The notes: generated by a model from the sequence alone, not told the origin. Shown: positions 1 through 8,518, counted from the stretch's first letter. The stretch: 64,000 bases of DNA from Teichococcus aestuarii (GCF_003116135.1 NZ_PDOA01000016.1:1-64000), one strand, 5' to 3'. Made by a program: numbers and translations.

Positions 1-87
1 ACCGTGAGGCCTGGCCGCCTCGATCAGCGGCTCCCACACCGCCCAGGTCGCATCCGTGAGAAGCTGCTCGTCCTTGCCCTTCGCCAT
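1..87 (-). CDS. IS5-type transposase, N-terminal fragment
   Basis: The first 29 codons of a minus-strand gene are visible, starting at the ATG complementary to 85-87 and running off the window. The motif TDATWAVWEPLIEAARP is typical of the N-terminal helical domain (DUF4096-like) of IS5-family transposases, in which a Trp-rich helix precedes the DDE catalytic domain. The catalytic part lies outside the window, so intactness cannot be judged. Confidence 0.7.
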   Translation of the reverse strand, partial: MAKGKDEQLLTDATWAVWEPLIEAARPHG

Positions 88-117
88 ACCCAAAACATGG
101 GAGTAGCATTCAAGCTC
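1..117 (-). mobile_element. End of an IS5-like insertion sequence (truncated by the window edge)
   Basis: The transposase start lies just inside this stretch, and an apparent element end lies at about 117. Read on the minus strand, a TTA triplet at 118-120 precedes the sequence GAGCTTGAATGC, which fits IS5-family (IS1031-like) elements that duplicate a TNA target. The other end is outside the window, so the terminal inverted repeat could not be verified. The boundary is an inference. Confidence 0.5.
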
Positions 118-144
118 TAACAGGCCTTAGGTTGCGTGGGCCTC

Positions 145-1485
145 TCAGGCAATGCCCCGTGCCCGCCACACTCCGCGCCGTACCGAGGCGGCGGTGACGG
201 CGCCATAGGCGGTGATGCCCAGCGCCACGCCGAGGAAATGCCCCTCCATGCCCAGCCCCAGCGGGCCTGCCAGCAGCGCGCCGCCACCCACCGCCACGCC
301 GATGCGTGAAAGTGCCGCCAGCACCGGCCCCTTCATCCGGCCCGCCCCCATGGAGGCGAAGTAGAGCGCCATGCCCAGCCCGAAGCCGCCGAAGGCCGGG
401 CCGGTGAAGGAGAGCGCCGCGGCAGCCACCGCCACCACGGCGGGGTCGGCGGTGAAGGCACGGGCGAAGCCGCCGGGCCAGATCCCCACCGAGAGCCCCG
501 CCGCGCCTGTCACCAGCAGCGCCATGCCGGCCCCCACCCAGGCGGTGCGGCGGGCCAGCGCCCACTCCCCCGCCCCCGCGGCGCGCCCCACCAGCGCCGT
601 CAGCGCCGAGCCGACGCCGAAGGCCAGCGGCACGGTCAGGAACTCCAGCCGGGCCGAGATGCCATAGGCGGCCACCGCCACCGGGCCGTAGCCGGCGAGC
701 TGGCCCGTCACCAGGATGGTGGTGGCATTGGCGATGGTGGCCAGCGCGCAGGCCACCAGCCCCACCGACAGGATGCGGTGGAACAGCATGGCCGAGGGCC
801 GCGCCCGCAGCCTCGGCAGGAAGCCGGCGCCGCCGCGCGCCACCACCGCCGCCATGGCCAGCGCCGCCACCCAGAACACCAGCGCGAAGGCCGCGCCGAG
901 GCCGGCCAGCCCCATGCCCAGCGGCTCGGCCAGCAGCCAGCCCAGCGGCGGATAGCCGCACCAGGCCAGCGCCAGCACCCGCGCCGCCAGCGCGTGCCGG
1001 CCGCCGCCGCGCAGCACGGAGGCGAGGGTGTTGGCCAGCCAGACCGGCACCGCCCCGGCGCCGAACAGCCAGGCGGCATAGGCCGCCGCCGCCTCCGCCG
1101 CGGCCGGGCCGCCGATCAGGGCCAGCAGCGCATGGGGAAAGACCGCCAGCAGCAGGGCGAAGAGCAGCCCGCCCCCCAGCGCGATCAGCACCGCGTGCAG
1201 CACGAGGTCCGCCGCCTCGGCCGGGCGGCCGGCGCCCAGGGCGCGGGCGATGGCGGAGACCACCCCGCCCCCCATGGCGCCCGCCGACATCTGCTGCAGC
1301 AGGAGGGCGAAGGGCAGCACCACCGCCCAGCCCGCCAACGCCGCCGTGCCCTGGCGGGCGGCCAGCCAGGTCTCCAGCAGCTGCGCCGCCGCCTGCAGCA
1401 GCGCGATCAGGCTGGTGGGCGCCGCCAGGGCGGCGATCCGCCGCAGCAATGCCGCCATGCCCGGCGGCGTGGTTCCTGCTTCCAC
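145..1485 (-). CDS. MATE-family multidrug/cation efflux transporter
   Basis: A 446-residue, highly hydrophobic protein with about twelve membrane segments, the usual size for MATE exporters. The N-terminus (APTSLIALLQAAAQLLETWL, residues about 23-42) followed by a Gly-rich second helix matches the start of a MATE repeat, and a second similar half begins near residue 240. MATE proteins expel cationic drugs or metabolites in exchange for H+ or Na+; the substrate here is not predictable. It lies between the IS end and a second transporter on the same strand, about 90 nt downstream of it. The first in-frame ATG is taken as the start. Confidence 0.85.
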   Translation of the reverse strand: MEAGTTPPGMAALLRRIAALAAPTSLIALLQAAAQLLETWLAARQGTAALAGWAVVLPFALLLQQMSAGAMGGGVVSAIARALGAGRPAEAADLVLHAVLIALGGGLLFALLLAVFPHALLALIGGPAAAEAAAAYAAWLFGAGAVPVWLANTLASVLRGGGRHALAARVLALAWCGYPPLGWLLAEPLGMGLAGLGAAFALVFWVAALAMAAVVARGGAGFLPRLRARPSAMLFHRILSVGLVACALATIANATTILVTGQLAGYGPVAVAAYGISARLEFLTVPLAFGVGSALTALVGRAAGAGEWALARRTAWVGAGMALLVTGAAGLSVGIWPGGFARAFTADPAVVAVAAAALSFTGPAFGGFGLGMALYFASMGAGRMKGPVLAALSRIGVAVGGGALLAGPLGLGMEGHFLGVALGITAYGAVTAASVRRGVWRARGIA

Positions 1486-1573
1486 CCTGCTCTCTCCCCT
1501 GCGGGCGGCAGGATGGCGGGAATATCGCGGGTGGAAAAGCCGGCGGCGCGCGTTCTCCGGCGCGCCGCGCCGC

Positions 1574-3349
1574 TCAGCTCCAGAACAGCAGGATCAGCGG
1601 GGTGCCGACCAGCAGGCAGAGCAGCGCCAGCGGCGTGCCCAGGCGCGCGTAATCTTGGAAGCGGTAGCCGCCCGGCTCCATCACCAGCGTGTTGGACTGG
1701 TGGCCGATCGGGCTGAGGAAGGTGCAGGAGGTGCCGATGCACACCGCCATCAGCATCCCGTCCTGCGACACCCCGGCCACCTCGGCCAGGCCGAGCGCGA
1801 TGGGTGCCATCAGCAGCACCGTGGCGTTGTTCGCCATCACCTCGGAGAGCAGCATGCAGACCAGCAGGATGCCGCCCACCACCGCCCAGCCCGGCAGCGC
1901 CGCCGCCGGTCCGGCCAAGCTCTCCACCAGCAGGGTGATGGTGCCGCTGCGCTCCATCGCCTCGCCCAGCGGGAACAGCGCGCCGAGCAGCACGATCACC
2001 GGCCAGTCCACCGCCGCATAGGCCTCGTCCGGCTTCAGCACGCGGCACAGGATCATCGCCGCCACCACGGCGGTGAAGGCGATGTGGGCCGGCGCCAGCT
2101 CGAACAGCACGGCCAGGATGCCGGCCAGGAACATGCCGCCCGCCAGGATGGCGTGCTGCGGCCGGCCCAGCGTCACGCTGCGCTCGGCCAGGGGCAGCAG
2201 GGAGAGGGCCTGGAAGGCGTCGGCCCGCTTGTCGCGCTGGGCCTGCAGCAGCACCACGTCGCCGCTGCGCAGGACGATCTCGTTCATCCGGTCCGTCACG
2301 CGCCGGCCCTGGCGGGAGACGGCCAGCAGGTTGATGCCGTGCTGGCTGCGCAGCCGCAGCGCCGAAGGCGAGCGGCCGATCAGCGGCGAGCCGGGGCGGA
2401 GGATGGCCTCCACCGCGTCCACCTCGTCGGCCACCAGGGCCTTCAGCCCGTCGCGCGGCTTGCCGCCATCCGGCTCGGTCAGGGACAGGCCGGCCATCTC
2501 CACCAGGGCGCGCAGCGAATCGGCGCTGCCTTCCAGCAGCAGCACGTCCTCCGCCCGCAGCCGCGCCTCGCCCGGCGGGGCCAGGGTGCGGTTGGGGCCG
2601 CGGAACAGGCCGACCACCGTCACATCGCCATCCGCCATGCTCTCCAGCGTGCGGATGGAGAGGCCGATGGCGGCGCTCTTCGGCCCCAGCCGTGCCTCGG
2701 CCACGTAGTCCCCGGCATCGACCTCGACCTTGCCGCCGCGCTTGTCGCCCAGCAGGCGGTTGGCCAGCACCAGATAGGCCACGCCCAGCACGGCGAGCGG
2801 CAGGCCGACCCAGGCGAAGTCGAACAAGGCATAGGGGCCGAGCTCCGTCCGTTCCTGCCGGATGGCGGAGATGATCAGGTTGGGGGGCGTGCCGATCAGC
2901 GTGATCAGTCCGCCCAGCACCGAGCCGAAGGCCAGCGGCATCAGCGCGCGGGAGGGGGCGTAGCCCTCGCGGTAGGCGTTGCGCAGCGCCACCGGCATGA
3001 ACAGCGCCAGCGCGCCCACATTGTTCATGAAGCCCGAGAAGCCGGCGCAGAGGCCGGTCTGCGCCGCCACCTGCAGCCGGGGCCGGCCGCGCATGCCGCC
3101 CAGGCGGCGCAGCAGCAGGTCCACCGTGCCGGCCGCCTGCAGCCCCTTGCTGATGGCCAGCACGGCCACCACCGTCGTCACCGCCGGCTCGGCGAAGCCG
3201 AGGAAGGCCTCCGCCGGCGCCACCTGCCCCGTCAGCACCAGGGCCAGCAGCAGCAGCAGGGCCACCACGTCGTAGCGCACGGGCTGCAGCACGAAGCCCG
3301 CCAGCGCCAGCAGCGCCAGGGCGGAGACGGTCATCTGGTCGGCGGTCAT
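1574..3349 (-). CDS. SLC13/DASS-type permease with two RCK_C (TrkA-C) domains
   Basis: About 591 residues from the chosen ATG (MTADQMTV), which begins directly before the first membrane helix; an upstream in-frame ATG would add 35 non-conserved residues. Membrane helices fill residues about 5-190. Two soluble RCK_C-like domains follow (about 195-380, with segments such as LRAEDVLLLEGS and LRSGDVVLLQAQRD), and then a second membrane half. This is the layout of bacterial SLC13-family anion permeases (sulfate, dicarboxylate) in which RCK_C domains sit between the two transport halves. The segment FLSPIGHQSNTLVMEPGGY resembles the second conserved SLC13 hairpin. The substrate cannot be assigned from the sequence. 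Confidence 0.85.
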   Translation of the reverse strand: MTADQMTVSALALLALAGFVLQPVRYDVVALLLLLALVLTGQVAPAEAFLGFAEPAVTTVVAVLAISKGLQAAGTVDLLLRRLGGMRGRPRLQVAAQTGLCAGFSGFMNNVGALALFMPVALRNAYREGYAPSRALMPLAFGSVLGGLITLIGTPPNLIISAIRQERTELGPYALFDFAWVGLPLAVLGVAYLVLANRLLGDKRGGKVEVDAGDYVAEARLGPKSAAIGLSIRTLESMADGDVTVVGLFRGPNRTLAPPGEARLRAEDVLLLEGSADSLRALVEMAGLSLTEPDGGKPRDGLKALVADEVDAVEAILRPGSPLIGRSPSALRLRSQHGINLLAVSRQGRRVTDRMNEIVLRSGDVVLLQAQRDKRADAFQALSLLPLAERSVTLGRPQHAILAGGMFLAGILAVLFELAPAHIAFTAVVAAMILCRVLKPDEAYAAVDWPVIVLLGALFPLGEAMERSGTITLLVESLAGPAAALPGWAVVGGILLVCMLLSEVMANNATVLLMAPIALGLAEVAGVSQDGMLMAVCIGTSCTFLSPIGHQSNTLVMEPGGYRFQDYARLGTPLALLCLLVGTPLILLFWS

Positions 3350-3455
3350 GCGGGGTTCCGAGAGGAGAGGCCGGCAGAACCGCGTGGCGACGGCCGGGTT
3401 GCCCGGCCAGGCCATGGCCCGCCGGCCGCGCGGCGCGGCCCAGGCATCGGGCATG

Positions 3456-3487
3456 AAAAAGGCCGGGGGCGCAAGGCGCCTCCGGCC
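3456..3487 (-). terminator. Rho-independent terminator of rpsD
   Basis: A 12-bp stem with one G-T wobble (3461-3472 with 3476-3487, 3-nt loop) is followed on the minus strand by five U residues (A run at 3456-3460). It lies about 45 nt past the rpsD stop. A second hairpin (3501-3518, perfect 7-bp stem) precedes it. Confidence 0.7.
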
Positions 3488-3530
3488 GGATGCGGCCAGC
3501 GGGAGCCTCGCGGCTCCCGTCGGCGCTGGA

Positions 3531-4148
3531 TCAGCGCGAGTAGAACTCGATGACCAGGTTCGGCTCCATCTGCACCGGGTAGGGCACGTCGGAGAGCTTG
3601 GGGGCGCGCAGGAAGCGGCCCTTCATCTGGCGGTGGTCGATCTCGAGATACTCGGGCACGTCGCGCTCGCCGGACTGGGCGGCGTCGAGCACGGCGACGA
3701 GCTGCTTCGACTTCTCCTTGACCTCGACGACGTCATTGTCGCGCACGAGGTAGGAGGGGATGTTCACGCGCTTGCCATTGACCGTAATGTGGCCATGGTT
3801 GACGAACTGGCGGGCGGCGAAGGGGGTCACGGCCAACTTCAGGCGGTAGACCACCGCGTCCAGACGGCGCTCCAGCAGCTCGATCAGGTTCTCGGAGGTG
3901 TCGCCCTTGCGGCGCACGGCCTCCTGATAATACTTGCGGAACTGCTTCTCGCCGATGTTGCCGTAGTAGCCCTTGAGCTTCTGCTTGGCCATCAGCTGCA
4001 CGCCGAAGTCGGTCGGCTTCTGCTTGCGGCGCTGGCCGTGCTGGCCGGGGCCGTACTCGCGCTTGGCGACCGGGGACTTGGCGCGGCCCCACAGGTTGAC
4101 GCCGAGGCGGCGATTGATCTTGTACTTGCTTTCCGCGCGCTTCGTCAT
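3531..4148 (-). CDS. rpsD: 30S ribosomal protein S4
   Basis: 205 residues, the standard S4 length. It starts [14 protein letters not shown] and contains the [17 protein letters not shown] region, the helical domain and an S4 RNA-binding fold (about residues 95-160, including [18 protein letters not shown]). S4 binds 16S rRNA early in 30S assembly and in many bacteria represses its own operon. The start is decided by an AAGGAG ribosome-binding site 9-10 nt upstream; longer in-frame readings add only non-conserved sequence. It appears to be a single-gene unit outside the alpha operon, with its own promoter, a leader of about 135 nt and a terminator. Confidence 0.98.
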   Translation of the reverse strand: MTKRAESKYKINRRLGVNLWGRAKSPVAKREYGPGQHGQRRKQKPTDFGVQLMAKQKLKGYYGNIGEKQFRKYYQEAVRRKGDTSENLIELLERRLDAVVYRLKLAVTPFAARQFVNHGHITVNGKRVNIPSYLVRDNDVVEVKEKSKQLVAVLDAAQSGERDVPEYLEIDHRQMKGRFLRAPKLSDVPYPVQMEPNLVIEFYSR

Positions 4149-4289
4149 GCGGCGGGCTCCTTCTTGTTGTGCGTACCGTTCGGGTATCGCTGATGTCCCG
4201 GTAGTCCCGAGGCGGCCATGCCGGAGGGGCACGCGCCAGGGGCGGGACGCAGGACAAGCCTGCATCCGCTTTCCCGGAAGGGAGCGCGC

Positions 4290-4318
4290 CTTTAGCGCCG
4301 CGCCGCGCCGCTTGTCAA
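4290..4318 (-). promoter_or_regulatory. Candidate sigma-70 promoter of rpsD
   Basis: On the minus strand a perfect -35 TTGACA (4313-4318) is followed after about 17 nt by CTAAAG/TAAAGG (4289-4295) as the -10. The predicted start near 4283 leaves an untranslated leader of about 135 nt before rpsD. Confidence 0.5.
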
Positions 4319-4349
4319 ACCATGTCTCCGGCGCCTACTGCGCATCCTC

Positions 4350-4556
4350 ATGGTGACACGCGCGGAGATCCTGATCCTGGGGCTGAAGGCCGGGGTGACG
4401 GGCAGTCTGGTGGGCGGGCTGATGCTGGGCATCGGCCTCGGCCTCGTCGTCAACAACGTGCATGCGGGCTGGGTGCTGGTGCTGCCGGCGGCGCCGCTCA
4501 GCGGCATGCTCGGCTACTGGCTGGCCAGGCGGCTGGCCCGGCAACTGCCGCCCTGA
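4350..4556 (+). CDS. Small two-helix membrane protein, function unknown
   Basis: 68 residues starting MVTRAEILILGLKAG. Two hydrophobic segments (about 7-32 and 38-57) are separated by a short NNVHAGW turn, and the tail is basic (RRLARQLPP). The positive-inside rule suggests a hairpin with the C-terminus in the cytoplasm. The pattern resembles tiny DUF2798-like membrane proteins, but the match is loose. It diverges from rpsD. No clear ribosome-binding site is visible, so it could be leaderless, and the start is uncertain. Confidence 0.55.
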   Translation: MVTRAEILILGLKAGVTGSLVGGLMLGIGLGLVVNNVHAGWVLVLPAAPLSGMLGYWLARRLARQLPP

Positions 4557-4812
4557 GCCGCGGGCGGCGCGCCGCCGCCCCTCCCCCGCTCCCCCTGCCG
4601 CGCCGGGCCCTGGTGCGGCGCGCTCCCGCACATGCCCTTCATGCCGCCGGCGGCATGGACCCCGCAGAGGGATGCGGCCCCGCAAAGCCCGTGCGGACGG
4701 CGCAGGTCACGCCGTATTGTTTCGCATTTAGAATGTAATCCACAAATGCTTCCCTGCTTTCGGGGCCGCGCGTGGCGTTGCGGTTTCCAAACCAAAGGGA
4801 GGGAATAGAGAT

Positions 4813-5751
4813 ATGGCGAGAGAGCAATCCTCATCCGCCGCCGTGGCGGATGCCGGCGCCGCGTCCCGGATGCGGTTCTTCGACGACGGCATCACGATCG
4901 ATCTCGACGCCGAGCTGCGGAAGAAGCACGGCTCCGACATCAGCATACCGGTGTTCCGCGTCGATGCCGACGCTGTCGAGGGCTTCAACATCGACAAGGA
5001 CGCCTACTACGCCAGCAGCGCCAGCAAGCTGATGACCGGCTTCTTCGCGGAGCTGCTGTCCACCGCGCTGGGCTCGCGGAACGGCGGCGACGTCAGCCGC
5101 TTCGAGACGAAGTATGCGCTGGGCGGCAAGGAGATGATTCTCCACATCGGCGACGACGTCTTCGTCTATGCGCCCGACAACCACCGCACCATCAACGTCA
5201 GCGCGCGCGACGACGTCTTCGTCTACGCGCCCGGCAATGACGGCAACATCATCGCGCGCGGCGACGACGTCTTCATCTTCGCGCCGGACAATGATGGCGG
5301 GCTGAACGCCTTCGCGCGCTCCGTGGCCGATGCGGCGGCGAAGGCCAAGGGCACGTCGCCGCAATCGAGCGACATCGTCGGCGCCGCCCGGGCGAAGGCG
5401 GAAGCCGACGCCTACACCTTCATCTATGCCAAGGACAACCAGGGCAACGTCCACGCCGCGGCCGATGCCGACGCCACGGCGAAGGCGGAGGCCGACATCT
5501 TCGCCCTGCGCGGCGACGCCAAGGCGGTGGCGGTGGCCCTGGCCGATGCTGAGTCCAAAATCCTGGTCTACGCGCCAGGCGGCGGCAAGGTGAGCACGAA
5601 CGGAGACGCGGATGCCGTGGCCATGGCCAGCGCCGTGGCGGAAAGCCGCCAGGGCGACGCGACGGCGCTGAGCGACACCACGGCGGTCGCCTCCGTGGAG
5701 ACCGACGTCATCCTGTGGCAGGGCGGCTACGACCACTACTTCTTCGCCTGA
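4813..5751 (+). CDS. Ala/Asp-rich repeat protein with DDVFVYAPDN-type beta repeats, function unknown
   Basis: 312 residues, acidic, no cysteine and no signal peptide, preceded by a strong GGGAGGGAA ribosome-binding site. After a non-repetitive N-terminal part (1-112) come diverged repeats built on a short beta strand plus a turn: DDVFVYAPDN, DDVFVYAPGN, DDVFIFAPDN, TFIYAKDNQGN, KILVYAPGGG. Later copies are separated by long Ala-rich alternating stretches (ADADATAKAEAD, DAVAMASAVAES). The chain ends VILWQGGYDHYFFA. The regular hydrophobic-x-hydrophobic strands with Asn/Gly turns suggest a beta-solenoid or amyloid-like fold; that is inference. I recognise no named family. Several neighbouring genes encode Ser/Ala-rich proteins with a similar strand motif. 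Confidence 0.8.
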   Translation: MAREQSSSAAVADAGAASRMRFFDDGITIDLDAELRKKHGSDISIPVFRVDADAVEGFNIDKDAYYASSASKLMTGFFAELLSTALGSRNGGDVSRFETKYALGGKEMILHIGDDVFVYAPDNHRTINVSARDDVFVYAPGNDGNIIARGDDVFIFAPDNDGGLNAFARSVADAAAKAKGTSPQSSDIVGAARAKAEADAYTFIYAKDNQGNVHAAADADATAKAEADIFALRGDAKAVAVALADAESKILVYAPGGGKVSTNGDADAVAMASAVAESRQGDATALSDTTAVASVETDVILWQGGYDHYFFA

Positions 5752-5758
5752 CCCTTCC

Positions 5759-5781
5759 GGGCCGGGGCGGCGCCCCGGCCC
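5759..5781. terminator. Bidirectional terminator hairpin between converging genes
   Basis: A perfect 10-bp GC stem (5759-5768 with 5772-5781, loop GGC) lies between the stops of the repeat protein and the TAXI-like gene. No U tract follows on either strand, so Rho-independent activity is uncertain. Confidence 0.45.
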
Positions 5782-5799
5782 TCCGGCACGCCCTTGCCT

Positions 5800-6768
5800 T
5801 CAGCGCTCCGGCACGGCGAAGCGGGTCCAGCCCGGCAGCGCCGCCGCCATGTCGAACTCGCGCCATTTCGGGTGGCGCGGCGGCCGCCGCAGCGCCCCGG
5901 CATGCGCCAGCAGGCTCTGCCCGAAGCGGACCAGCCGCGCATGCCGCTCGCTGCCCGCCGGCCAGGCATAGACCGCGAGGACGGCACCGAGCGACAGCGT
6001 CTCCACCGCCTCGCCGCCGCCGATCAGCCGCGGATAGTCGGCCGCCGACAGCCGGGCGCGCTGGTAGGTCTGCAGCATGGCCGGGGTGGCGGGCAGCGGC
6101 AGGAAGCGCAGCCCCGCGCCGGTCTCCAGCCCCGAGAAGAGGCGCGCCGGCTTGCCCGCGACATAGATCATGGCGGCGATCTCGCCGCGCCGCAGATGCT
6201 CCAGCGCCACGTCCTGCGGCGCATGCGCCAGGCGCGCGCCGACGCCCAGCAGGTCCAGCAGCACCGAGGCCGTCATCGCGGTGCCGCTGCCGCGCACATC
6301 CACATTGACGGCGCGGCCCTCAAGCTGCCCGATCTCCGTCACGTCGCCGGTGGCGAGGAGGTGGATCTCCTCGTCGTAGAGCTTCGCGATGTAGTGGATG
6401 CGCTGCGCGATGTTCGGGTAGAGCCGCTGGCGCAGGGCGAAGGCCAGCACGTCGGACTGGACGATCGCCATGTCCACGCCGCGCAGATACATCAGGTCGG
6501 CGATGTTCTGCAGCGAGCCCTTGCCGAGGATGGGCAGCAGGCGGAGCCGGTCGCCATCGTCCAGCTCCGCCGCGAGGTCGGAGGCGATGCGGATATAGGT
6601 GCCGTCGATGCCGCCGGCGATGAGCCCGAGCACGCCGCCATTGGCCACATCGGCGGGGTTGCGGCGCGCGCCCGGCGCGGGGGCTTCCTGGGCATGGGCC
6701 CCGGCGGCGGGCGCCAGGGCCGCCAGCAGGGCGAGGCCGCGCCGCGTCGGCCCCGTATCTGCCGTCAC
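5800..6768 (-). CDS. TAXI-type TRAP solute receptor (orphan)
   Basis: 322 residues from a GTG that overlaps the stop of the upstream gene (GTGA). An upstream in-frame reading would run far into that gene and lacks a good start. A signal-peptide-like N-terminus (LALLAALAPAAGAHAQ, about residues 9-24) precedes a TAXI-like fold: GGIDGTYIRIASDLA, a Q-S-D triplet after VDMAIV, and GRAVNVDVRGSGTAMTAS resemble the receptor family that feeds TRAP permeases. No TRAP permease is adjacent; the nearest is 42 kb away with its own receptor. Translational coupling to a Cys-rich exported protein suggests a local role, perhaps not transport. The ligand is unknown. Confidence 0.75.
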   Translation of the reverse strand: MTADTGPTRRGLALLAALAPAAGAHAQEAPAPGARRNPADVANGGVLGLIAGGIDGTYIRIASDLAAELDDGDRLRLLPILGKGSLQNIADLMYLRGVDMAIVQSDVLAFALRQRLYPNIAQRIHYIAKLYDEEIHLLATGDVTEIGQLEGRAVNVDVRGSGTAMTASVLLDLLGVGARLAHAPQDVALEHLRRGEIAAMIYVAGKPARLFSGLETGAGLRFLPLPATPAMLQTYQRARLSAADYPRLIGGGEAVETLSLGAVLAVYAWPAGSERHARLVRFGQSLLAHAGALRRPPRHPKWREFDMAAALPGWTRFAVPER

Positions 6769-7757
6769 CGCGTCGCCAGGCGGGAGGTGGAGGGGGCGGA
6801 GGGGCGGGCGGGCGCCTCGCGGCCGGCCTCCGCCATGGCCCGCTGCCGCTCCGCGGCGGCGCATTCGGCGAACAGGGCGCGTATGGCGGAGGGCGTGCTG
6901 TCGCAGCCGGCGGGATTGCCGTCGGCGCGGCCGAGCACCGCGGCGGAGGGGGCCGGGGCATTCTGGGATGGCGCGGCGGGGAGCGCGGCGCGCGTCTGGG
7001 TCGGCCTGGCGGGTTCGGGCGTGCCGGCGCGGACGCGCAGGGCGCCGCGGGCCGGCTCCTCCTCCTGCCGCGCCACCGGGGGCGGTGCGGCCGCGGCGCT
7101 GCATTCGGGGTAGAGGGCGGTGTTCAGGCCGGGCACCTCGCAGAAGGCCGGGCGGGGCGCGAGGCGGGCGCCGCGGAAGCCGCCGGGGGCCGGGTTGCCG
7201 TTGACAGGTGGCGCGGGCTGCGCCGGGGGCACCGGCGGCAGGGCGCTGGGCGGCAGGCCGGAGCTGGGCACCGGCATGAGCTGCGAGGCGGTGGCGGTCT
7301 CCGGATTGGTGCCGTGGCTCAGCGCGATCGGCACGCCGCCATCCTTGATGCAGGGGCGGCCGATGCGGATGGCTGCCGCGCGGAAGCTCTCGACGCTGCA
7401 CATGATCTCGCGCGCCAGCACCTCGTCCTTCAGGGCGGAGACGGTGAGGGCCACGTTGTTGCGGATCTGGCATTCCTCGTCGATGGTGCTGAAGGCGCCG
7501 CCGATGCCGAAGAGCGGCATGGTGGCCCCCAGCGAGACGCCGGTGGCGCAGGGGTTCAGCCCGTAGATGCTGCCGAGGCCGATGGACGGCGCCTGGTGGT
7601 GGTTGCGCGGCAGGCCGTAATTGTAGACGTCGCTGCGCTGGTAGAATTCCTGGCGCTGCACCTCCTGCGCCGCGGCGGGGGAGGAAGCGAGGGCGGCCAA
7701 GGCCGCCCCCACCACCAGGAAGACGCGGAAGCGTCGGATCATGCGGCTCATGGTCAT
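6765..7757 (-). CDS. Exported Pro-rich protein with paired cysteines, function unknown
   Basis: 330 residues. A clear signal peptide (hydrophobic about 12-25, AAA-Q cleavage near 30) is followed by a domain with four cysteines (NPCATG, EECQIR, IMCSVE, RPCIKD; about 69-136). A Pro/Ala-rich linker follows (about 160-200). Two copies of a Cys-pair motif come next: FCEVPGLNTALYPECSAAA and GCDSTPSAIRALFAECAAAE, both C-x(n)-AL-aromatic-x-E-C. The even cysteine spacing suggests periplasmic disulfides. Its stop overlaps the TAXI-type gene start, so the two are translationally coupled. I recognise no family. Confidence 0.75.
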   Translation of the reverse strand: MTMSRMIRRFRVFLVVGAALAALASSPAAAQEVQRQEFYQRSDVYNYGLPRNHHQAPSIGLGSIYGLNPCATGVSLGATMPLFGIGGAFSTIDEECQIRNNVALTVSALKDEVLAREIMCSVESFRAAAIRIGRPCIKDGGVPIALSHGTNPETATASQLMPVPSSGLPPSALPPVPPAQPAPPVNGNPAPGGFRGARLAPRPAFCEVPGLNTALYPECSAAAAPPPVARQEEEPARGALRVRAGTPEPARPTQTRAALPAAPSQNAPAPSAAVLGRADGNPAGCDSTPSAIRALFAECAAAERQRAMAEAGREAPARPSAPSTSRLATR

Positions 7758-7781
7758 GGCTCCCGCGTCTCCCTGTTCAGA

Positions 7782-8105
7782 TCAGCGCCAGCCGCCGTAG
7801 CTGTTGCTCTTGGAGAAGGCGCCGCCGCTGGTGGTGCTGCCGATGAAGCCGTTGGAGGTCTTGCCGACCGCACCGCTCGCGCTCGTGCTGCTCGTGCCGG
7901 AGCCGGCGCCATGGCCGGTGCCCGACCAGGCGCTGTTGCTGGAGAAGGCGCCGGTCGCGCCGGCAGCGTAGCCGAACTTGCCGCTCTCGATCGAGGAAGT
8001 GGCCGAGCTGCCCGAACCGGCGACGGAGGAGCTGCCCGACGGGCCAGCGAGCACGGGAGCGCTGAGGCCGACGACGGCAATGGTGGCGAGCAGGATCTTG
8101 CGCAT
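7782..8105 (-). CDS. Small exported Ser/Gly-rich protein, function unknown
   Basis: 107 residues. A textbook signal peptide (MRKILLATIAVVGLSAPVLA, cleavage after residue 20) is followed by about 85 residues made almost entirely of Ser, Gly, Ala and Thr with spaced aromatics (KFGYAAG, SNSAWSG, SNGFIGS, SNSYGG). The quasi-repeat of about 13-20 residues (S-x-aromatic-G) suggests an extended or fibre-forming surface protein; this is inference. A ribosome-binding site (AGAGGGAAC) lies 5-6 nt before the ATG. It sits about 25 nt upstream of the Cys/Pro-rich exported protein, so the three minus-strand genes at 5.8-8.1 kb may form one operon. Confidence 0.75.
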   Translation of the reverse strand: MRKILLATIAVVGLSAPVLAGPSGSSSVAGSGSSATSSIESGKFGYAAGATGAFSSNSAWSGTGHGAGSGTSSTSASGAVGKTSNGFIGSTTSGGAFSKSNSYGGWR

Positions 8106-8305
8106 GATATGTTCCCTCTGTTCTAGTTTGCGCTCCGCAAAGCGAAGCTAGGATGGGGCTTTCGCCCCGGCGTAAGCGGCTGGCCGTCAACGTGACAGCG
8201 CCTGGCGGTCAGCCGCCCACCTCGTGCCGCATCCTGGCCTGGCCAGGAGCGGAAACCGGCATGGGGATGCAGGGCGCGGCCGTGCCGCGCGTCGCTCGCT
8301 TCCCG

Positions 8306-8518
8306 CTACGTCCTGAAAATCGTCGCGAAGGCGCTCAGCCCGGCCTTGCTTCCGGCGCCCGGCCCCGCGGCCGCCGACCCGCGCAGCACCAGCACCTTCC
8401 GTGTGCCGTCGCTGGCGGCCAGGGCGCTGGCCTGGCTGGTGGCGGCGCCCATCTGGCGCCCGGCGCAGGATGAGACACTTGCCGTGCCGCTGCTGGCGGC
8501 CGCTTCGCTCCACCGCAT
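8306..8518 (-). CDS. Small Ser/Ala-rich protein, function unknown
   Basis: 70 residues, starting MRWSEAAASSGTASV after a very strong ribosome-binding site (AAGGAGGAAAAAG), which is the main evidence that it is real. No signal peptide. An Ala/Ser-alternating stretch (about 12-36) leads into the strand RKVLVLRGSAA and a Gly/Ala tail ending AFATIFRT. The layout of alternating Ala/Ser, strand and Gly parallels the 117-aa protein at 8.7-9.0 kb and the late repeats of the 312-aa protein at 4.8 kb. An inverted repeat lies just upstream. No known family. Confidence 0.65.
   Translation of the reverse strand: MRWSEAAASSGTASVSSCAGRQMGAATSQASALAASDGTRKVLVLRGSAAAGPGAGSKAGLSAFATIFRT

Noticed and set aside
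1250-3553. 767-aa open frame opposite the SLC13 permease
   Set aside because: Its Gln/His/Arg-rich translation is typical of antisense frames in GC-rich DNA; the permease is clearly conserved.
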